A stretch of DNA of 64,000 nucleotides, from positions 82,159,106 through 82,223,105 of the forward strand of contig NW_023601433.1 of the NCBI RefSeq assembly GCF_014898055.3. The letters run 5' to 3'. The stretch comes from Talpa occidentalis (Eukaryota > Chordata > Mammalia > Eulipotyphla > Talpidae). The notes under the pieces are model-generated. The model worked only from the letters and a program-made list of their open reading frames with translations. It ran no database searches and was not told the DNA's origin. Made by a program: the position numbers and the translations under genes. Of this stretch, positions 53,421-64,000 are shown piece by piece; within the stretch, counting starts at the first letter, position 1; every line of letters starts with the position of its first letter.

Positions 53421-53560
53421 TTTGTGAGCTCAGCTTTACAATTCTAGGGTATGGTATATTTATCTTCCCATTTTATAGATGCAAAAACTGAGGCATAGAG
53501 CGTTTAAGGAACTTGTTCAGAAAGCGAGAGGCAGAGCCTGTAGTTGGGGCCACCTCCTCC
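53421..53560 (-). mobile_element. MIR fragment, reverse orientation
   Basis: CCATTTTATAGATGCAAAAAC, TGAGGCATAGAGCGTTTAAG and GAGGCAGAGCCTGTAGTTGG are the MIR core reversed. Confidence 0.7.
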
Positions 53561-53889
53561 AGAAAATCTCCTCCCTCCAGGGAGAGGAGCCGCTATGCAC
53601 TTAACCTACCTGTACCTTGATTTTCTGTGAAACGGGCATGTATCTCCTCGCCACATTTAATGCACAGAGCTGTGGGCAAAACCGAGTGAGATAGTTGTGA
53701 AATAAATTATTCTACTAAGAACTTTCATAATAAAAACTAGTTCCTATTTATTGGGCACCCATGAGGAGCAAATTTCTGCATACTGGGTCTCATTTCACCA
53801 CCAAACAACCCATAGCATAGCTGCTGTTACGATCCCAGAGAAACTGGAGCAGAGCAAATGGTCAAGAAACTTGGGGTGAATTAGCAGAG

Positions 53890-54620
53890 ATGATTGCCTT
53901 TGATTCTTTTCATTTTGCCCCACCGGATGCTCTGTTCTGTTTCCTTGTCTCTCAGGGATATCATAATAACATCCCCTATCCAGAGAGGTTGTGAAGCTGC
54001 TTGGGAGACTCCAAGATACTCTCCTGGGAAGCAGTCAATTGCCTATTTCTATGCTTCCTGCCAGCGATATTTTATGCAAATAACGCCTGCCAAGAATTCA
54101 CATTACTCTAAATATTTTAATGCAAACGATATCAAAAATACCCTCTGGCTCATTTCATTTAACATAGGCCACGGAAATGATTTCATTATAATACACATAG
54201 ACTATTTTGTTCTTTTTAACAGCTGCCTAGAATTCTATCATATAATTTGTAATTTTTTCTTTGGCTATTGACTGGTGCTGCAATGATTATTATTATGTCT
54301 CTCTGCATACATGTGACTATATTGAGTGGGTAAATATCAACAGGAATACTTGCTGTGTGAAACTAGATGTACATTTGAATGTTGGGGAGACACTGCCAAA
54401 TTGCTTTTCTTAAAGTCTCCACCAGTAATGAATGAGGGTGCTTATCTGCACCATCCAGTATATTTATGGAAACTTTAAAAATCATCCTGTGAGGTCTTGT
54501 TTGCATACTGTTTGGTTGCTATTCTTATTTTTGACTTCACATCAAACTGCAAATATGTGTTTTAATAAATATTTTTCAACAAAATTATTTTTCACAGGTA
54601 TATAATATTCCATCACCTAG
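53890..54620 (-). mobile_element. Very old L1 pieces, reverse orientation
   Basis: CTGGCTCATTTCATTTAACA, AACAGCTGCCTAGAATTCTAT, GGTGCTGCAATGATTATTAT and AGACACTGCCAAATTGCTTT (as blocks) are L1 ORF2 C-terminal and 3' phrases read backwards, much decayed. Confidence 0.6.
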
Positions 54621-54829
54621 ATGCACCATAGTTTATTCAATCAGTTCAATCAGTCAGATTTTTTTTTAATTTGACTGTAAAATTAAAATTTTTGTGAGGA
54701 TATAACTGGACTTTTGCCAGGGGCTTAATGGAGTATATGTTGATTCTCAGTGATGCCTACCTAAAACTTATATAATGTTATGAGGCAATATCATGGCAAA
54801 AAAATTTTTAACAGTGTTTTATTCATTAA

Positions 54830-55425
54830 TAGACACTTTTCAAGGTTAAAGGTACATTACAAACTGGGGGAAAATACAATCCACACATCTAGCAAAGGAG
54901 AATATTATAAAGCATATGTAAATAACTTTTAGAAAGCCATCAGGGTACCTCAACAATGCAAAGGAAAATGGGCAAAATACATGAACAGATATTTCAAATG
55001 AGAAAACACACGTGGCTAAAAAAATCTATGAAGAGGTGTTGAGCATCGTTAGTGATGAGGCAAATCAAGACCAGAACGAGGTGTTATTTTACATGCAATT
55101 GTTTGGCAAAATTAAAAAACAAATTTGAGAAGCCCCAGGTCAGAAATGCTGTGGGGTACAGAGGAAATACAACTTGGTGCCTCTACTCTTGAGAAACAGC
55201 TTAGTGTTACATCCTCATGTTGAAAAGTCATCCATTCTCTGATCTCATGTAGATTTTTCTCCCAGATGTATACCCAAGAGAAATAAGACAGGTTCTAGTG
55301 CTGGTGTTTATAGTTGCAGCTGGAAATAAACTCAATGGGCGTTGGTCACAGAGAGATATTTAAAATTAATGAAATAAAACTATGAAGGGTGATGATGACA
55401 GTGATGTCGGGAATGTAGGGGCAGG
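54830..55425 (+). mobile_element. L1 3' fragment
   Basis: GCAAAGGAGAATATTATAAAG, AAGGAAAATGGGCAAAATAC, ATGAACAGATATTTCAAATG and TGTATACCCAAGAGAAATAAG (as blocks) are sense L1 ORF2 tail phrases. Confidence 0.8.
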
Positions 55426-55536
55426 TCACACTGTTGGTATCTATCCTACCTGTGACCTTGTGCCTGCATCTTCAGTGCCCTCAACTGGAGCCCACTGGGC
55501 CTTCTCCATTGTAGCATAGAAATACTGGGGAAGGAG

Positions 55537-55799
55537 GGGGCCTCCCTGGTGGCACAAGAGGTTAAGACGCAGCACTGTGAATCTATCCACAGCCACTGCA
55601 GCATGAGTTCGATCCCCAGCCAAGGAGCTACCCACATGGTGCAGCAGACCTCTCCTGTCTCACCCGCTGCTCCCCTCAGAAGTGTATTTCAATAGATCGC
55701 CTGTTCTGCTCCCCATTCTGTCTCTGGTGAATCCTCTCACTCCCTGCATCTCTGGCCTGCACCCCAGCTCTTGTATGCATAAATAAAACAAAAAAAAAA
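55537..55799 (+). mobile_element. tRNA-derived SINE, full length
   Basis: It starts GGGGCCTCCCTGGTGGCACA, has box-B-like GTTCGATCCCC and ends ATGCATAAATAAAACAAAAA. Imperfect duplication: AGAAATACTGGGGAAGGAG before and AGAAATATCAAGGAAGGAG after, four differences. Confidence 0.9.
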
Positions 55800-56119
55800 A
55801 GAAATATCAAGGAAGGAGCACCCTTGGGAAGAGTTCTCAACCACAGACCAGAGTTGTATAGTAACTCCCCAGTTCCTTGCTACCTGGGTGAGATAATTCT
55901 GGCATGTGCCTTCAACACACCCAGAAATTACACTCCTATGGTCCTTGGTGAAGCTTGGTTTGACAATGCCCTAAAAAAGATTGAAGATGAGAGTTAGCTG
56001 ATCCTGCCGGGTAACATTTCACCATATATGTGAATCAAACCTTCTTCCCATACGCCTTCAACTTCTATGGTGATGGTGGTACATTCTTTTTCAATAAAAA
56101 TGGAAAAAAGGGAGGCAAA

Positions 56120-56300
56120 ATCCATGTATCACATGTTAAAACCATCTTCAAGTGAGCAGTTCAGTGGTATTTGGTATATTCATAATGTTGGCCAACTTCC
56201 ACCTCTTCCTAGTTCTGAAATATTTTCATTATCCCAAGAAGAAACCTATATCCACTTGGCTATGGCTTCCCAGCTCATGTGCTGTCACTGGCTCTGTTCC
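56120..56300 (-). mobile_element. L1 3' UTR fragment, reverse orientation
   Basis: TTCAAGTGAGCAGTTCAGTGG, TATTCATAATGTTGGCCAAC and TTTTCATTATCCCAAGAAGA (as blocks) are antisense old L1 3' UTR. Confidence 0.7.
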
Positions 56301-56307
56301 CTTCTGC

Positions 56308-56572
56308 CATGGTTTGAGTCTGTGTTCCCTGGAAGTCATAGGTTGGAGATTATTCCCCAAGGTGATGGTCCTAGGAGGTGGGGCCTTTGTGGGTGATGAG
56401 GTCCTGAGGGTGGGGCCCTCGCAAAAGGATTAGTGTCCTTCCTTACCAGAAACAGACCATGCTGGCTCCTTGAGCTGGACTTCCAGCCTCCAGAACTTCA
56501 AGAAATATATTTCTATTCTTTATACCGTCCAGTGTATGATATGTTGTTTTAGCAGCCTGACCAGACTCACCT
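56308..56572 (+). mobile_element. MLT1C-like solo LTR
   Basis: TGCCATGGTTTGAGTCTGTG, CCCCAAGGTGATGGTCCTAG, GAGGTGGGGCCTTTGTGGGT, GGACTTCCAGCCTCCAGAAC and TTGTTTTAGCAGCCTGACCA are the ordered MLT1C blocks. The usual internal third is shortened. Confidence 0.85.
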
Positions 56573-58284
56573 GCCTTGTCTCATTTCTTTACCTCTTCCC
56601 AAAAAACCTACTTGCACATGAATCTTTGTGCTTAGCTAGTTTCTAGGGAAACCCAAAAGAAGCTCCTTGGCTAAGTCATATTAGGTTAAAAAAAATCCCA
56701 AGAAGTTACATATAACTTGGTATCCCTTTAAAGTTAAAAACCAAACTCAAAGAATATATTTTAGGAATCCATATGGATGTAAAAAGATGGTGTGAAAAAT
56801 GCAAGCAAAGGCATTAATGAACCTAAGATTTGGGGTGGTGGGCACAGGGGCATGGGCCAGGGGGACCAGGGGGATGGCAGGGTCCTGGGCTTTGTTGTTA
56901 GTGAGCTCCTATGAGCTAATAACATTATTTGAAAATGACTAATAAAATCATTAAATAAAAATATGGTCCAATAATAATGATGAGTCATACCAAGGATTAT
57001 AGAATCCAATTGTATGCAAAAAAATATAAATCAATGTAACCTAAGTTAAGAGAATAACTTTTAAATTTCCTGAGTTCCCTGTGGTAGACTGAAGAAAGAG
57101 GTTTTTAGGAGGTGTTTTGTTACTTTTATTTGAGAAGGGATTTAATACACTCTTCTTGTCTCTCCCCCTGCAAAGTCATTAAAAGGGTCATAATTGAAAT
57201 GCTTGTTAATAGGGAATAAGTTGTATAGATGAATACTGTTCCCCGTGGAATATGATACAGCCATGTAAAAGACCAAGTCAGTTAGAGGTGCTGAGATACA
57301 ACGATGTCCAAAATTCCTTGCTAATTTAAAGAAACAAATTTTTAAAAAACAATGATTCATATGATCCTAGTTTTGAAGAATTTTTTCATATAAAATGTGA
57401 TATATATATATATATAGTTTTTTATTACATGTATGTAGAGAGCCATTTTTACATATAACAATCATGATTATATATGTGTCAGAAGGGAAAAAATTTTGGG
57501 AGAACCTATGCAATGGTAATTTTTTTTCTATGTGATAGAATTATGAAAGTTGCCATTATCTAGTTTATACCTATCTAAATATTGAATACCTGTAGTCAGA
57601 AAACCAATAAAGACAAAGAGCCAAAATTATTTATTATTTAAACATATGTAAGAAGTTCTTTTGCTTGTGTTACTGTGCTCCATTCTGCAAAACATATCCT
57701 CAACCACGCTCCCCTTTGCAAGTGGGTAAATCCACGCTGTTTTCTAAATGATGTTGCTTTCATCCCACAAAAATCCACATTTTATTGCCAGTGACTCTTC
57801 CTCCTGATCTTAAAAGCTCTTTGAAAAACATTTTCCCTTTCTGCTTGCTTCTTTTTTCCACTCTCTTGGCCAAGTCTATATCCTTCGGTCTAAAGTTGCT
57901 CTTCTTTTTTTTTTTTTCTTTAAAGACCAGTTGCTGTGAAATATGAGGTTCCTCTGTGACATAGATGAATGTTAACGGCATTGTTGACCAGTGTGTAATT
58001 TGATGACAGGGTTCTGGGAGATTCTGTATGGTGAGAAGCCTTCTGCCTCTGACATTTGAAAATCCGGAGATGTAGCAATTTTAGAAAATTGAAAACATGA
58101 GTGGCAACAACAGAAGCAAATGAAAATAGCTGTGTGTCTTGGAAGCAGTGGTGATGCGTCCCCATCCTGTCTTGACTAGAATGATTTCTTTTTCATGTGT
58201 CCCTCAGCAAACCATTCTTCTTCTCACTTGATTCTTGAGGGTAGGGCTTTTCTAGTGGCTGAAATAGTGAGGAAGTTAGACACA
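56573..58284. other. AT-rich DNA, no gene recognised
   Basis: AT-rich, with a (TA)8 tract at about 57400-57416 and a T15 run at about 57906. Some L1-like words occur (GGAATATGATACAGCCATGT at about 57247). Short Lys-rich frames at 57760-57981 are unsupported. Confidence 0.4.
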
Positions 58285-58990
58285 AACATATTTTCAAAGT
58301 GTACGGTTCATAACCCAGAGTGCATCCACACTGCTGTGCAGTCATCACCACCGTCCATCTCCAGACACGTTTTACCATCCCGACATGAAACTCCATTCCC
58401 CTGAAACATTAACTCCCCACCCCCCTCTTGCCCCAGGCCCTGGCAACCAGCACTACTCTCTGTCTACGCTGAGTCATATAAATGGAATCATGTAATATTT
58501 GTCCTTCTGGATCTGGCCCATTTCATTTAGCAGCATGTCTTCAAGGTCTGTCCATGTTGAAGGAAGTTAGAACTTTCTTCCTTTTTAAGGCTGCATAATA
58601 TTCCATTGCATGTTGATAACATGTTTTGCTTACTCATCACTTGATAAACATTTGGGTTGTTTGTACCTTGTGATTATTGTGAATAATGCTGCAAGAGGCA
58701 TGGATGTACAAATATCTGCTTGAGTCCTTTCGATTCTTTCAGATCTATCTAAGAGTGGGGTTGTGGGAACATATGCCAGTTCTATATTTGCTTTCTTGAG
58801 GAAACGCCATACTGTTTGCACAGTGACTGCAGTATTTTACATTCCTACCAGCAGCAATGCATGAAAGCTCCAATTTCTCCACAACCTCATATTTGCTTTT
58901 GCCTTTTTTCCCCCAATTTTTTTTCTTTTTATAGTAGTCATCCTCATGGGTATGAAATGATATCTCATTAAGGTTTTGCTTTGTAGCATG
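58285..58990 (-). mobile_element. Old L1 3' fragment, reverse orientation (about 700 bp)
   Basis: AAAGTGTACGGTTCATAACC, TGTGCAGTCATCACCACCGT, TGAGTCATATAAATGGAATC, GGCTGCATAATATTCCATTG and GGTATGAAATGATATCTCAT are antisense L1 phrases in order through the 3' UTR and ORF2 end. Confidence 0.9.
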
Positions 58991-60060
58991 TGTGTTTAGA
59001 ATAGTCAGGGGACCTTTCTGTGGGGATGCTTTTATACATAGAATGGAAAACCTGGGAGGTGTGGTGCTGAGAATACTGAGTTCTAATAAAATGTACGTTC
59101 ACACCCAAGAACAGAGCATACCAGCTGTGCACATTTCTTGCCTTGTTTCGGAAATTCTTTTCTCTCTACTCTAAACTACGTGAAAATACTTTGAATACCT
59201 TTTCTTTTTTATTTTTTGCCTAAAAGTCAGAATGAAAAGGACCTTGTGTGTATAAAGAAGAAAAGAAATTAATATCTCACATTTTCTGATGCTGTCTTCC
59301 TTTGAGAATTTCTCCCAGTCTGTTGTTCTATCACTGGGTCACTTCTGCAAAAGAGGAGCTCAGGCTCCCTGGGAACACAGAAGAGGGGCACCTAGCATGG
59401 AGGAGTCATGGAAGGCTTCCAGGAGAAGGTGAGGTTTATGTTGATGCATAAAGGGAACTGGAGATGGCTAGATAAAGACAGAAAGGGAACAGTGTTAATA
59501 GTTGAGGGACCAGTCAAAAAGGGGGTCCAGCAGTGAAAGAAAATGCTGCGTTTGAGCAAATAGACTGAGTTTTGGGGGGAGAGAGAGAGTGAGGGAAAGC
59601 TGCAGGGAGATTGGTGGGCAAGTCAGGGTTGATGAGTTCATCCTATGGGCAGAGGGGAGCCACTAAAAGGTGAGTGACATACCGGGGTTGTGTTGGGTCC
59701 TTCTGACATCTTGATTTTAGGTCAGACACCCCTCTCTAATCTCTGGAGCTTACACCACGTACCCAGCACAGTAGCTGCTCAAAAAATAGCCTGTGAATAA
59801 CCTTGACATCTTTCTTCCCATCTTAACCACCATCTACCCCAGCACCCATACTGGAAACTCAGTCTGCTTAGTTATCACCCCTGCTTAACATGGCCAATTC
59901 TACCACCTTGATTGTCTCACATCTATCACTAAGTTGACATGGCTGATGGCTGATTGAGACTCTGCATGTCTTCTCTGGAGTACTGCTAAGGCCTCTGTGA
60001 TGACTGAGAGGGAGCAGCTCTCTCTCCTTTACTCACGGCTGTAACCGTGATGTCTGTATG
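58991..60060. other. Old LINE-class remnants, no gene
   Basis: The part at 59380-59700 (CATGGAAGGCTTCCAGGAGAAGG, CAGAGGGGAGCCACTAAAAGG as blocks) is a widespread L2-class phrase. The remainder is unassigned. Confidence 0.4.
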
Positions 60061-60475
60061 AGCTTCTTCTGGCTCCTATAACAAATGACCACAACCTGGG
60101 TGATCTAAAATAGCAGAAATGTTCAAGAGGCCCGCAGTCTAAACCCAAGCTGTCAGCAGGATGGGTTCCCACTCAGAGCTCAGAGGGAGGGTCTGTTCTG
60201 CCTCTTCTCCTGCTTCTGTCTTGCTGATGAGCCCTGGCATTTCTAGGTTTGTAACTGCGTCCTTCCGGCTCTGCCTACATGGCCATGCAGCAAACCTGGC
60301 CCATGTGTCTTCTTACTACGCATAAGGTGTAGGGCTCACCCGAATCCATAGGACTCCAGCTTACCTCGATGACATCTGCAAAGGTCGTATTTCCAAATAA
60401 GGTCACAAACACAGGTCCCTGGGGTTAGGACTTCTACCTCTCTTCTGGGGGGACACTACTCAACCCCCAACCATG
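60061..60475 (-). mobile_element. MLT1-type LTR, reverse orientation, near full length
   Basis: GGCTCCTATAACAAATGACC, ACAACCTGGGTGATCTAAAA, CATTTCTAGGTTTGTAACTG, TTTCCAAATAAGGTCACAAA, GGGTTAGGACTTCTACCTCT and GGGGGGACACTACTCAACCC are successive MLT1 blocks reversed. Confidence 0.88.
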
Positions 60476-61384
60476 CCCGGCATGTTTCTTTGTTGTTTGA
60501 TGAGTGAACAACTGAACGGGGGCGGTGGGGGGCGGGGAGAAATGAATATATGGCCGTTCTGGGAACCCCTGCTAGAGTAGGAAATGCCCAATCTGAGCTG
60601 GCATGGGAAAGCCTGGTAGAGAGTGGAGAACAGGAGGGAGCTGAGATGAACACACACACACCCTCACACATGCTCAGCCTCTCTACGCAGCACAGCCTGG
60701 GCTGGAAGACAGGGTGGGGTCCCTGGGTGGGACCCCAACAAGTCATCCCCCCTCACATCCCTCAGGGCCAGGCTGCGGTGGTGCCCCCAGCCCTGTTTTA
60801 TTAGTTGTGATCTACTGTGGTTAATTCCCTTAATCTAGACTTGCTTGCTCATAAAGCCCAGGCCTCAGGTATTGGATTTCCCTGACCAAAGCTCAGTGTG
60901 TGGGGGGCGCTGCCCAGGAGGGCTCGGCCAGCTCGTAAACACAGCGGCCCAGGACGCAGCACACACCCACCTAAGACGCGGGGATCAATGGCTGAGCGAG
61001 CTGCATGAAATACTGCTGCCACTTACATGCTGCTTCTGGGATTTACGGCAGGGTATTAATCTGCCCTGCTTAATGCTTTGACCTTCGCCCTGCAGCCATC
61101 CAGGGAAGGTGCTAGTGGGGCCAGCAGCTAATTCCCTGGATTAAAGCAAAAGGAACCCCAGCATTTGGAAGTGTCAGGGACAGTTTAAGCACCCGTGAAA
61201 TGTCTCCAGCTCTCCCCAGCACGGTTGTGGAGGGGCATGCCAGGTTGTGTGGAAGAGCCTGGCAGGGCCACTGGTGTCTGTGGACCCTCCTTGGCTGGCA
61301 GAGCAAATGACATGATGGCATGTCACCACTCTCTTCTCAGCCCAGACTTTGTACACCTGCTTTGTCCCCCTGGGTTGTTCCTCC
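60476..61384. other. Unique DNA, possible regulatory element
   Basis: No recognised repeat. The stretch 60960-61110 (GCTGCCACTTACATGCTGCT, GGGTATTAATCTGCCCTGCT) has conserved-noncoding texture. No exon found. Confidence 0.3.
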
Positions 61385-61609
61385 TCCATGCATCCTTGGG
61401 TCTACCTTAGGTCACCTCCTCCAGAGAGGCTTCTTTATCCCCAAGTCTTGTAAATGCTCCTCATCATGATCTGAAGTAGTCTCACCATTGTCATCTTTGT
61501 AGCCTGGATCATCCACCAAACTGTAAGCTGCATGAGGGCAGGATCTGAGTGGTTACTCAAATCTACTCTGCACAGCCAAGCTCACAGTCGACACTCAGTA
61601 AATATTTTT
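61385..61609 (+). mobile_element. L2 3' end, interrupted by a SINE
   Basis: GTCACCTCCTCCAGAGAGGC, AAACTGTAAGCTGCATGAGG, GCAGGATCTGAGTGGTTACT and CACTCAGTAAATATTTTT are the LINE2 3' sequence. The terminal part is repeated after the SINE as its target duplication. Confidence 0.88.
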
Positions 61610-61873
61610 TTTTTAAGATTTATTTATTTATTTATACAAGCACTGGGTACAGTCAGAAGCACAGGAGGGTGAGAGAATTCACCAGAGCCAAAGCAGGGAA
61701 CAGAACAGGCAGACTGATGAAATACACTGCTGAGGGGAGCAGCGGGCGTGGCAGGAGAGGTCTGCACACCATGTGGGACCCTCGCCGACTGGCCAGGGAT
61801 CAAACCGGTGCTGCAGAGGCTGCGGGCATCTTTGCAGCCCAGCACTCAACCGCTGTGCCACCAGCAGAGGCCC
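61610..61873 (-). mobile_element. tRNA-derived SINE, second subfamily, full length
   Basis: A perfect 17-18 bp duplication, CACTCAGTAAATATTTTT, at about 61592-61609 and 61874-61891. On the minus strand it begins GGGCCTCTGCTGGTGGCACA, continues with GCGGTTGAGTGCTGGGCTGC and ends TTATAAATAAATAAATAAATC plus A (blocks). Older than the copy at 42780, with more CpG decay. Confidence 0.92.
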
Positions 61874-61891
61874 CACTCAGTAAATATTTTT

Positions 61892-62560
61892 CGCATAAAG
61901 CCAGCAACAGCCAAGAGTGCAAGTTACAGGTGTTAGTGATGATGTAATTGCGCTTGACACATTGTCTTTTGATCATGCACCTCCTCTTTGTGCCTCAGTT
62001 TCCACTTCTGTAAGACTCAAACAGGAGAGTCCTAGTTATACAACTGTTATGTAGCTGTCATTCGTTCAGTCAACAAATGTTTACTGAGTGCCTGCAATGT
62101 GTGGGGCTGATCCGGGCACTGGGGATGTGTGAAACAGACAAAATTCCTGCCCTGGTGGGTGAGGGGCTTTCTGGTGTGTGTGTGGGAGATTGGGGAGGGA
62201 GAGAGAGAGGAGCAGGTGTTGAGTGCTAAGCAGAAAAAAAGAACAGAAGCTGCATGTGAAGGACTAGGGTCAGGGTGAGTTTGGGCTTTTAGCCAGGGCA
62301 GCCTCACTGACAAGGTAATGCCTGAATGAAGACTAGGGGAGCAGACAGGAGGCTCCCTGAAGTGGGGGGTGCATGTGATCACACGTGCCCCCGGAACAGC
62401 TGCAGAAGTAAGCCTAGCAGACACCCTGGATTTTAGTAATAACATATCAATACTGGCTCATCAGTTGGAACGGGTACCCCACTAATGCACGATGTTAGTA
62501 ATAGGGGAGACCATGGCAGGGGGAGGGATCTATGGCGGTCTCTGCACTTTGGCATCATTG
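61892..62560. other. L2/MIR-class remnants
   Basis: TCAACAAATGTTTACTGAGT, CCTGCAATGTGTGGGGCTGA and CACTGGGGATGTGTGAAACA (62075-62135) belong to a reverse-read or sense old LINE class. A (GA)n tract lies at about 62197-62213. Confidence 0.5.
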
Positions 62561-63182
62561 TTCTATAAACCTAAAAGTACTCTAAAAACATTAAGTCTAT
62601 TACAAAAAACAAAAACAAAACACATGGTGGGAGCCACATTCTCTGAAAATGTTGTCAGCCACAGGTAGGACTGCTCGGGGGGCCCCCGCCACACAGATTA
62701 GCACAAAACAGCCACAGCAACCATAAAGACCACATCCCCCTGCTGGGACTCAGCCCTGTTTCTGTCCACTGAGTGCACTCGAGTCGTGGATAACCCTGGA
62801 TAACCTTAGAAACATATCACGGGGTGAAGGGAGCCAATTGGAAGTCTCCAGACTCCAGGTCTATGACACGCTTGAAAACACAAAACTGAGGGGACAGCAG
62901 GAAGGTCAGTGGTGGCCAGGACTTGGGGGCAGTGGATGGTGGGGATCTGCACTGGCAGAGCACCGGGGATTTTTTGGACAGTGAAATTCTTCTGAATGGA
63001 TGATAGTGGTCGGTGAGTGTCATCACACATCTGCCCAAGCCCATCGAATGGACAGCTGCAAAGATGCCCCATGATGTAAAGTACAGACTCTGGGTGATGA
63101 TGTGTCCTTGCGGGTTTATTGGTTGTGATGACTGTCTTCCTTGGTGGGAGGCATTGGCAGTGGGGGAGACTGTGCAAGAGAG
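62561..63182 (+). mobile_element. Possible L1 3' fragments
   Basis: TTCTATAAACCTAAAAGTAC and TCTAAAAACATTAAGTCTAT at 62562-62600, and AAGTACAGACTCTGGGTGAT at about 63078, recall the sense 3' UTR of old L1 elements. Weak. Confidence 0.45.
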
Positions 63183-63212
63183 AGTGTGTGTGTGTGTTTG
63201 TGTGTGTGTAGG
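63183..63212. repeat. (TG)n microsatellite
   Basis: TGTGTGTGTGTGTTTGTGTG and on, with one TTT interruption. Confidence 0.9.
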
Positions 63213-64000
63213 TTGTGTAGAAGTCTCTGTGGCTCACGCTCAAGTTTATTATGAAATTTGTAACTGCTCTAAAAAACCAAGTTTGTTTGAAAACAATCTA
63301 CTGAGCTGACACTACATGTCAGAAGAATTCATATAACATTATCAGTGTGTCCATTAGCTTTAAAAAGTGTACAGACAAGCCCTACAGGTCTCATATCCTG
63401 ATTGGCAGCAATTGGCAGGAGGCGAGAAGAAGCAGTACTTTCAGATGGGACAGGTGGCTTCTATTTTGCCCAGTCCCCACTGCTCCATAGTGTGTGATTA
63501 AGTACTTACACTCAGAAGCCTATGCTCTTCCCTCAGGAGTGAGCCAGGGGAGAGGACAGATACAAGAAAAGGCACAGAGTGCAGAGCAGGGTAGGCTTCC
63601 TGCAGGCAGAGAGGACAGAACCTCTTGCCTCCTTGCTGTCTTCGCCTGATGGAGAGGCGGACTGGGCTGGGCTCAGTGTGGGCAGTACAAGTGTGGGCGG
63701 TACAAGCTGAGATGTGCTCTAAGTGCCCAACACACACTGGATTGCAAAAACTTAGAGCAACACAGCTGTAAAATGTGGACTATTTTTCAGTTTGATCACG
63801 TGCTGAAATGATTTCACCTCTATGTAGAAGATGTTTTGGGGGCAGAGCGCTCTTTGGGGTGGCTGCGAGAATGGGATAAGAGGGTATTGGTAGGAAATCT
63901 GCTCACTGTGGGTGCTTGGGATCAGGCTGCTGATTGTAGTCAAGGGACAATGCACCCCACAGATTAAAAAAAATCAAAGCTTAGCATTTACGAGATCCTT
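63213..64000. other. No feature recognised
   Basis: Unique-looking sequence to the window end. A small tandem, GTGTGGGCAGTACAA / GTGTGGGCGGTACAA, lies at about 63678-63707. Confidence 0.35.

Noticed and set aside
377..61873. tRNA genes suggested by box A/box B words in the SINEs
   Set aside because: All are SINE heads; cloverleaf pairing is not preserved and each is followed by the SINE body and A-rich tail.

Overview
The window is 64 kb of nuclear DNA from a placental mammal. It shows no bacterial gene layout, no operons and no long ORF. It contains mammal-wide fossil repeats (MIR, L2, MLT1/MaLR LTRs, hAT-Charlie elements of MER5A type), L1 tails in both orientations, and a lineage-specific tRNA-derived SINE of about 240-280 bp ending in AATAAATAAATCTT plus an A tail. 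The SINE head (GGCCTCCCTGGTGGYGCA, box-B-like GTTCRATCC) and its shared 3' body are not human Alu, horse ERE, carnivore CAN-SINE, pig PRE-1 or rabbit C. A laurasiatherian is plausible, but I cannot name the species. I see no complete protein-coding gene; the best candidate exon is a short ATG-to-splice-donor stretch in a CpG island near 13.56 kb. The listed ORFs are nearly all chance frames in GC-rich DNA, repeats or microsatellites.

Layout: 0-11.5 kb is AT-rich and repeat-laden (four SINEs or SINE fragments to 4.2 kb, old L1/HAL1-like sequence 5.2-7.0 kb, MLT1 LTRs 7.7-9.2 kb, L1 tails 9.9-11.5 kb). From 11.6 to 18.7 kb base composition switches to GC-rich: CTCF-like motifs (11.68, 12.50, 13.38 kb), a CpG island with tandem GC boxes (13.3-13.7 kb), G runs, and a near-identical 137-bp inverted repeat pair (16.46 and 17.63 kb). 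19-31.5 kb is mixed: a full CRE palindrome, L2, L1, an LTR-like sequence with a near-perfect p53-type element at its edge, a MER5A split by a SINE, and a hAT element with an internal tandem expansion. 31.5-34 kb is largely repeat-free and looks like possible regulatory DNA. 34-43.5 kb carries five more SINEs, a young 5'-truncated L1 with almost intact target duplications, and two SINEs that used the same target site one after the other. 43.5-53.5 kb is MIR-rich with an LTR-like block, a CATT-type minisatellite, a GGT/GAT trinucleotide tract and two unexplained, enhancer-like stretches. 53.5-64 kb is again AT-rich L1/MLT1/L2 territory with two SINEs.

The most likely reading is an intergenic or intronic interval near one CpG-island promoter, with scattered regulatory elements. 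All family names come from recognition by eye, not from a database search; boundaries are approximate except where target-site duplications are given.
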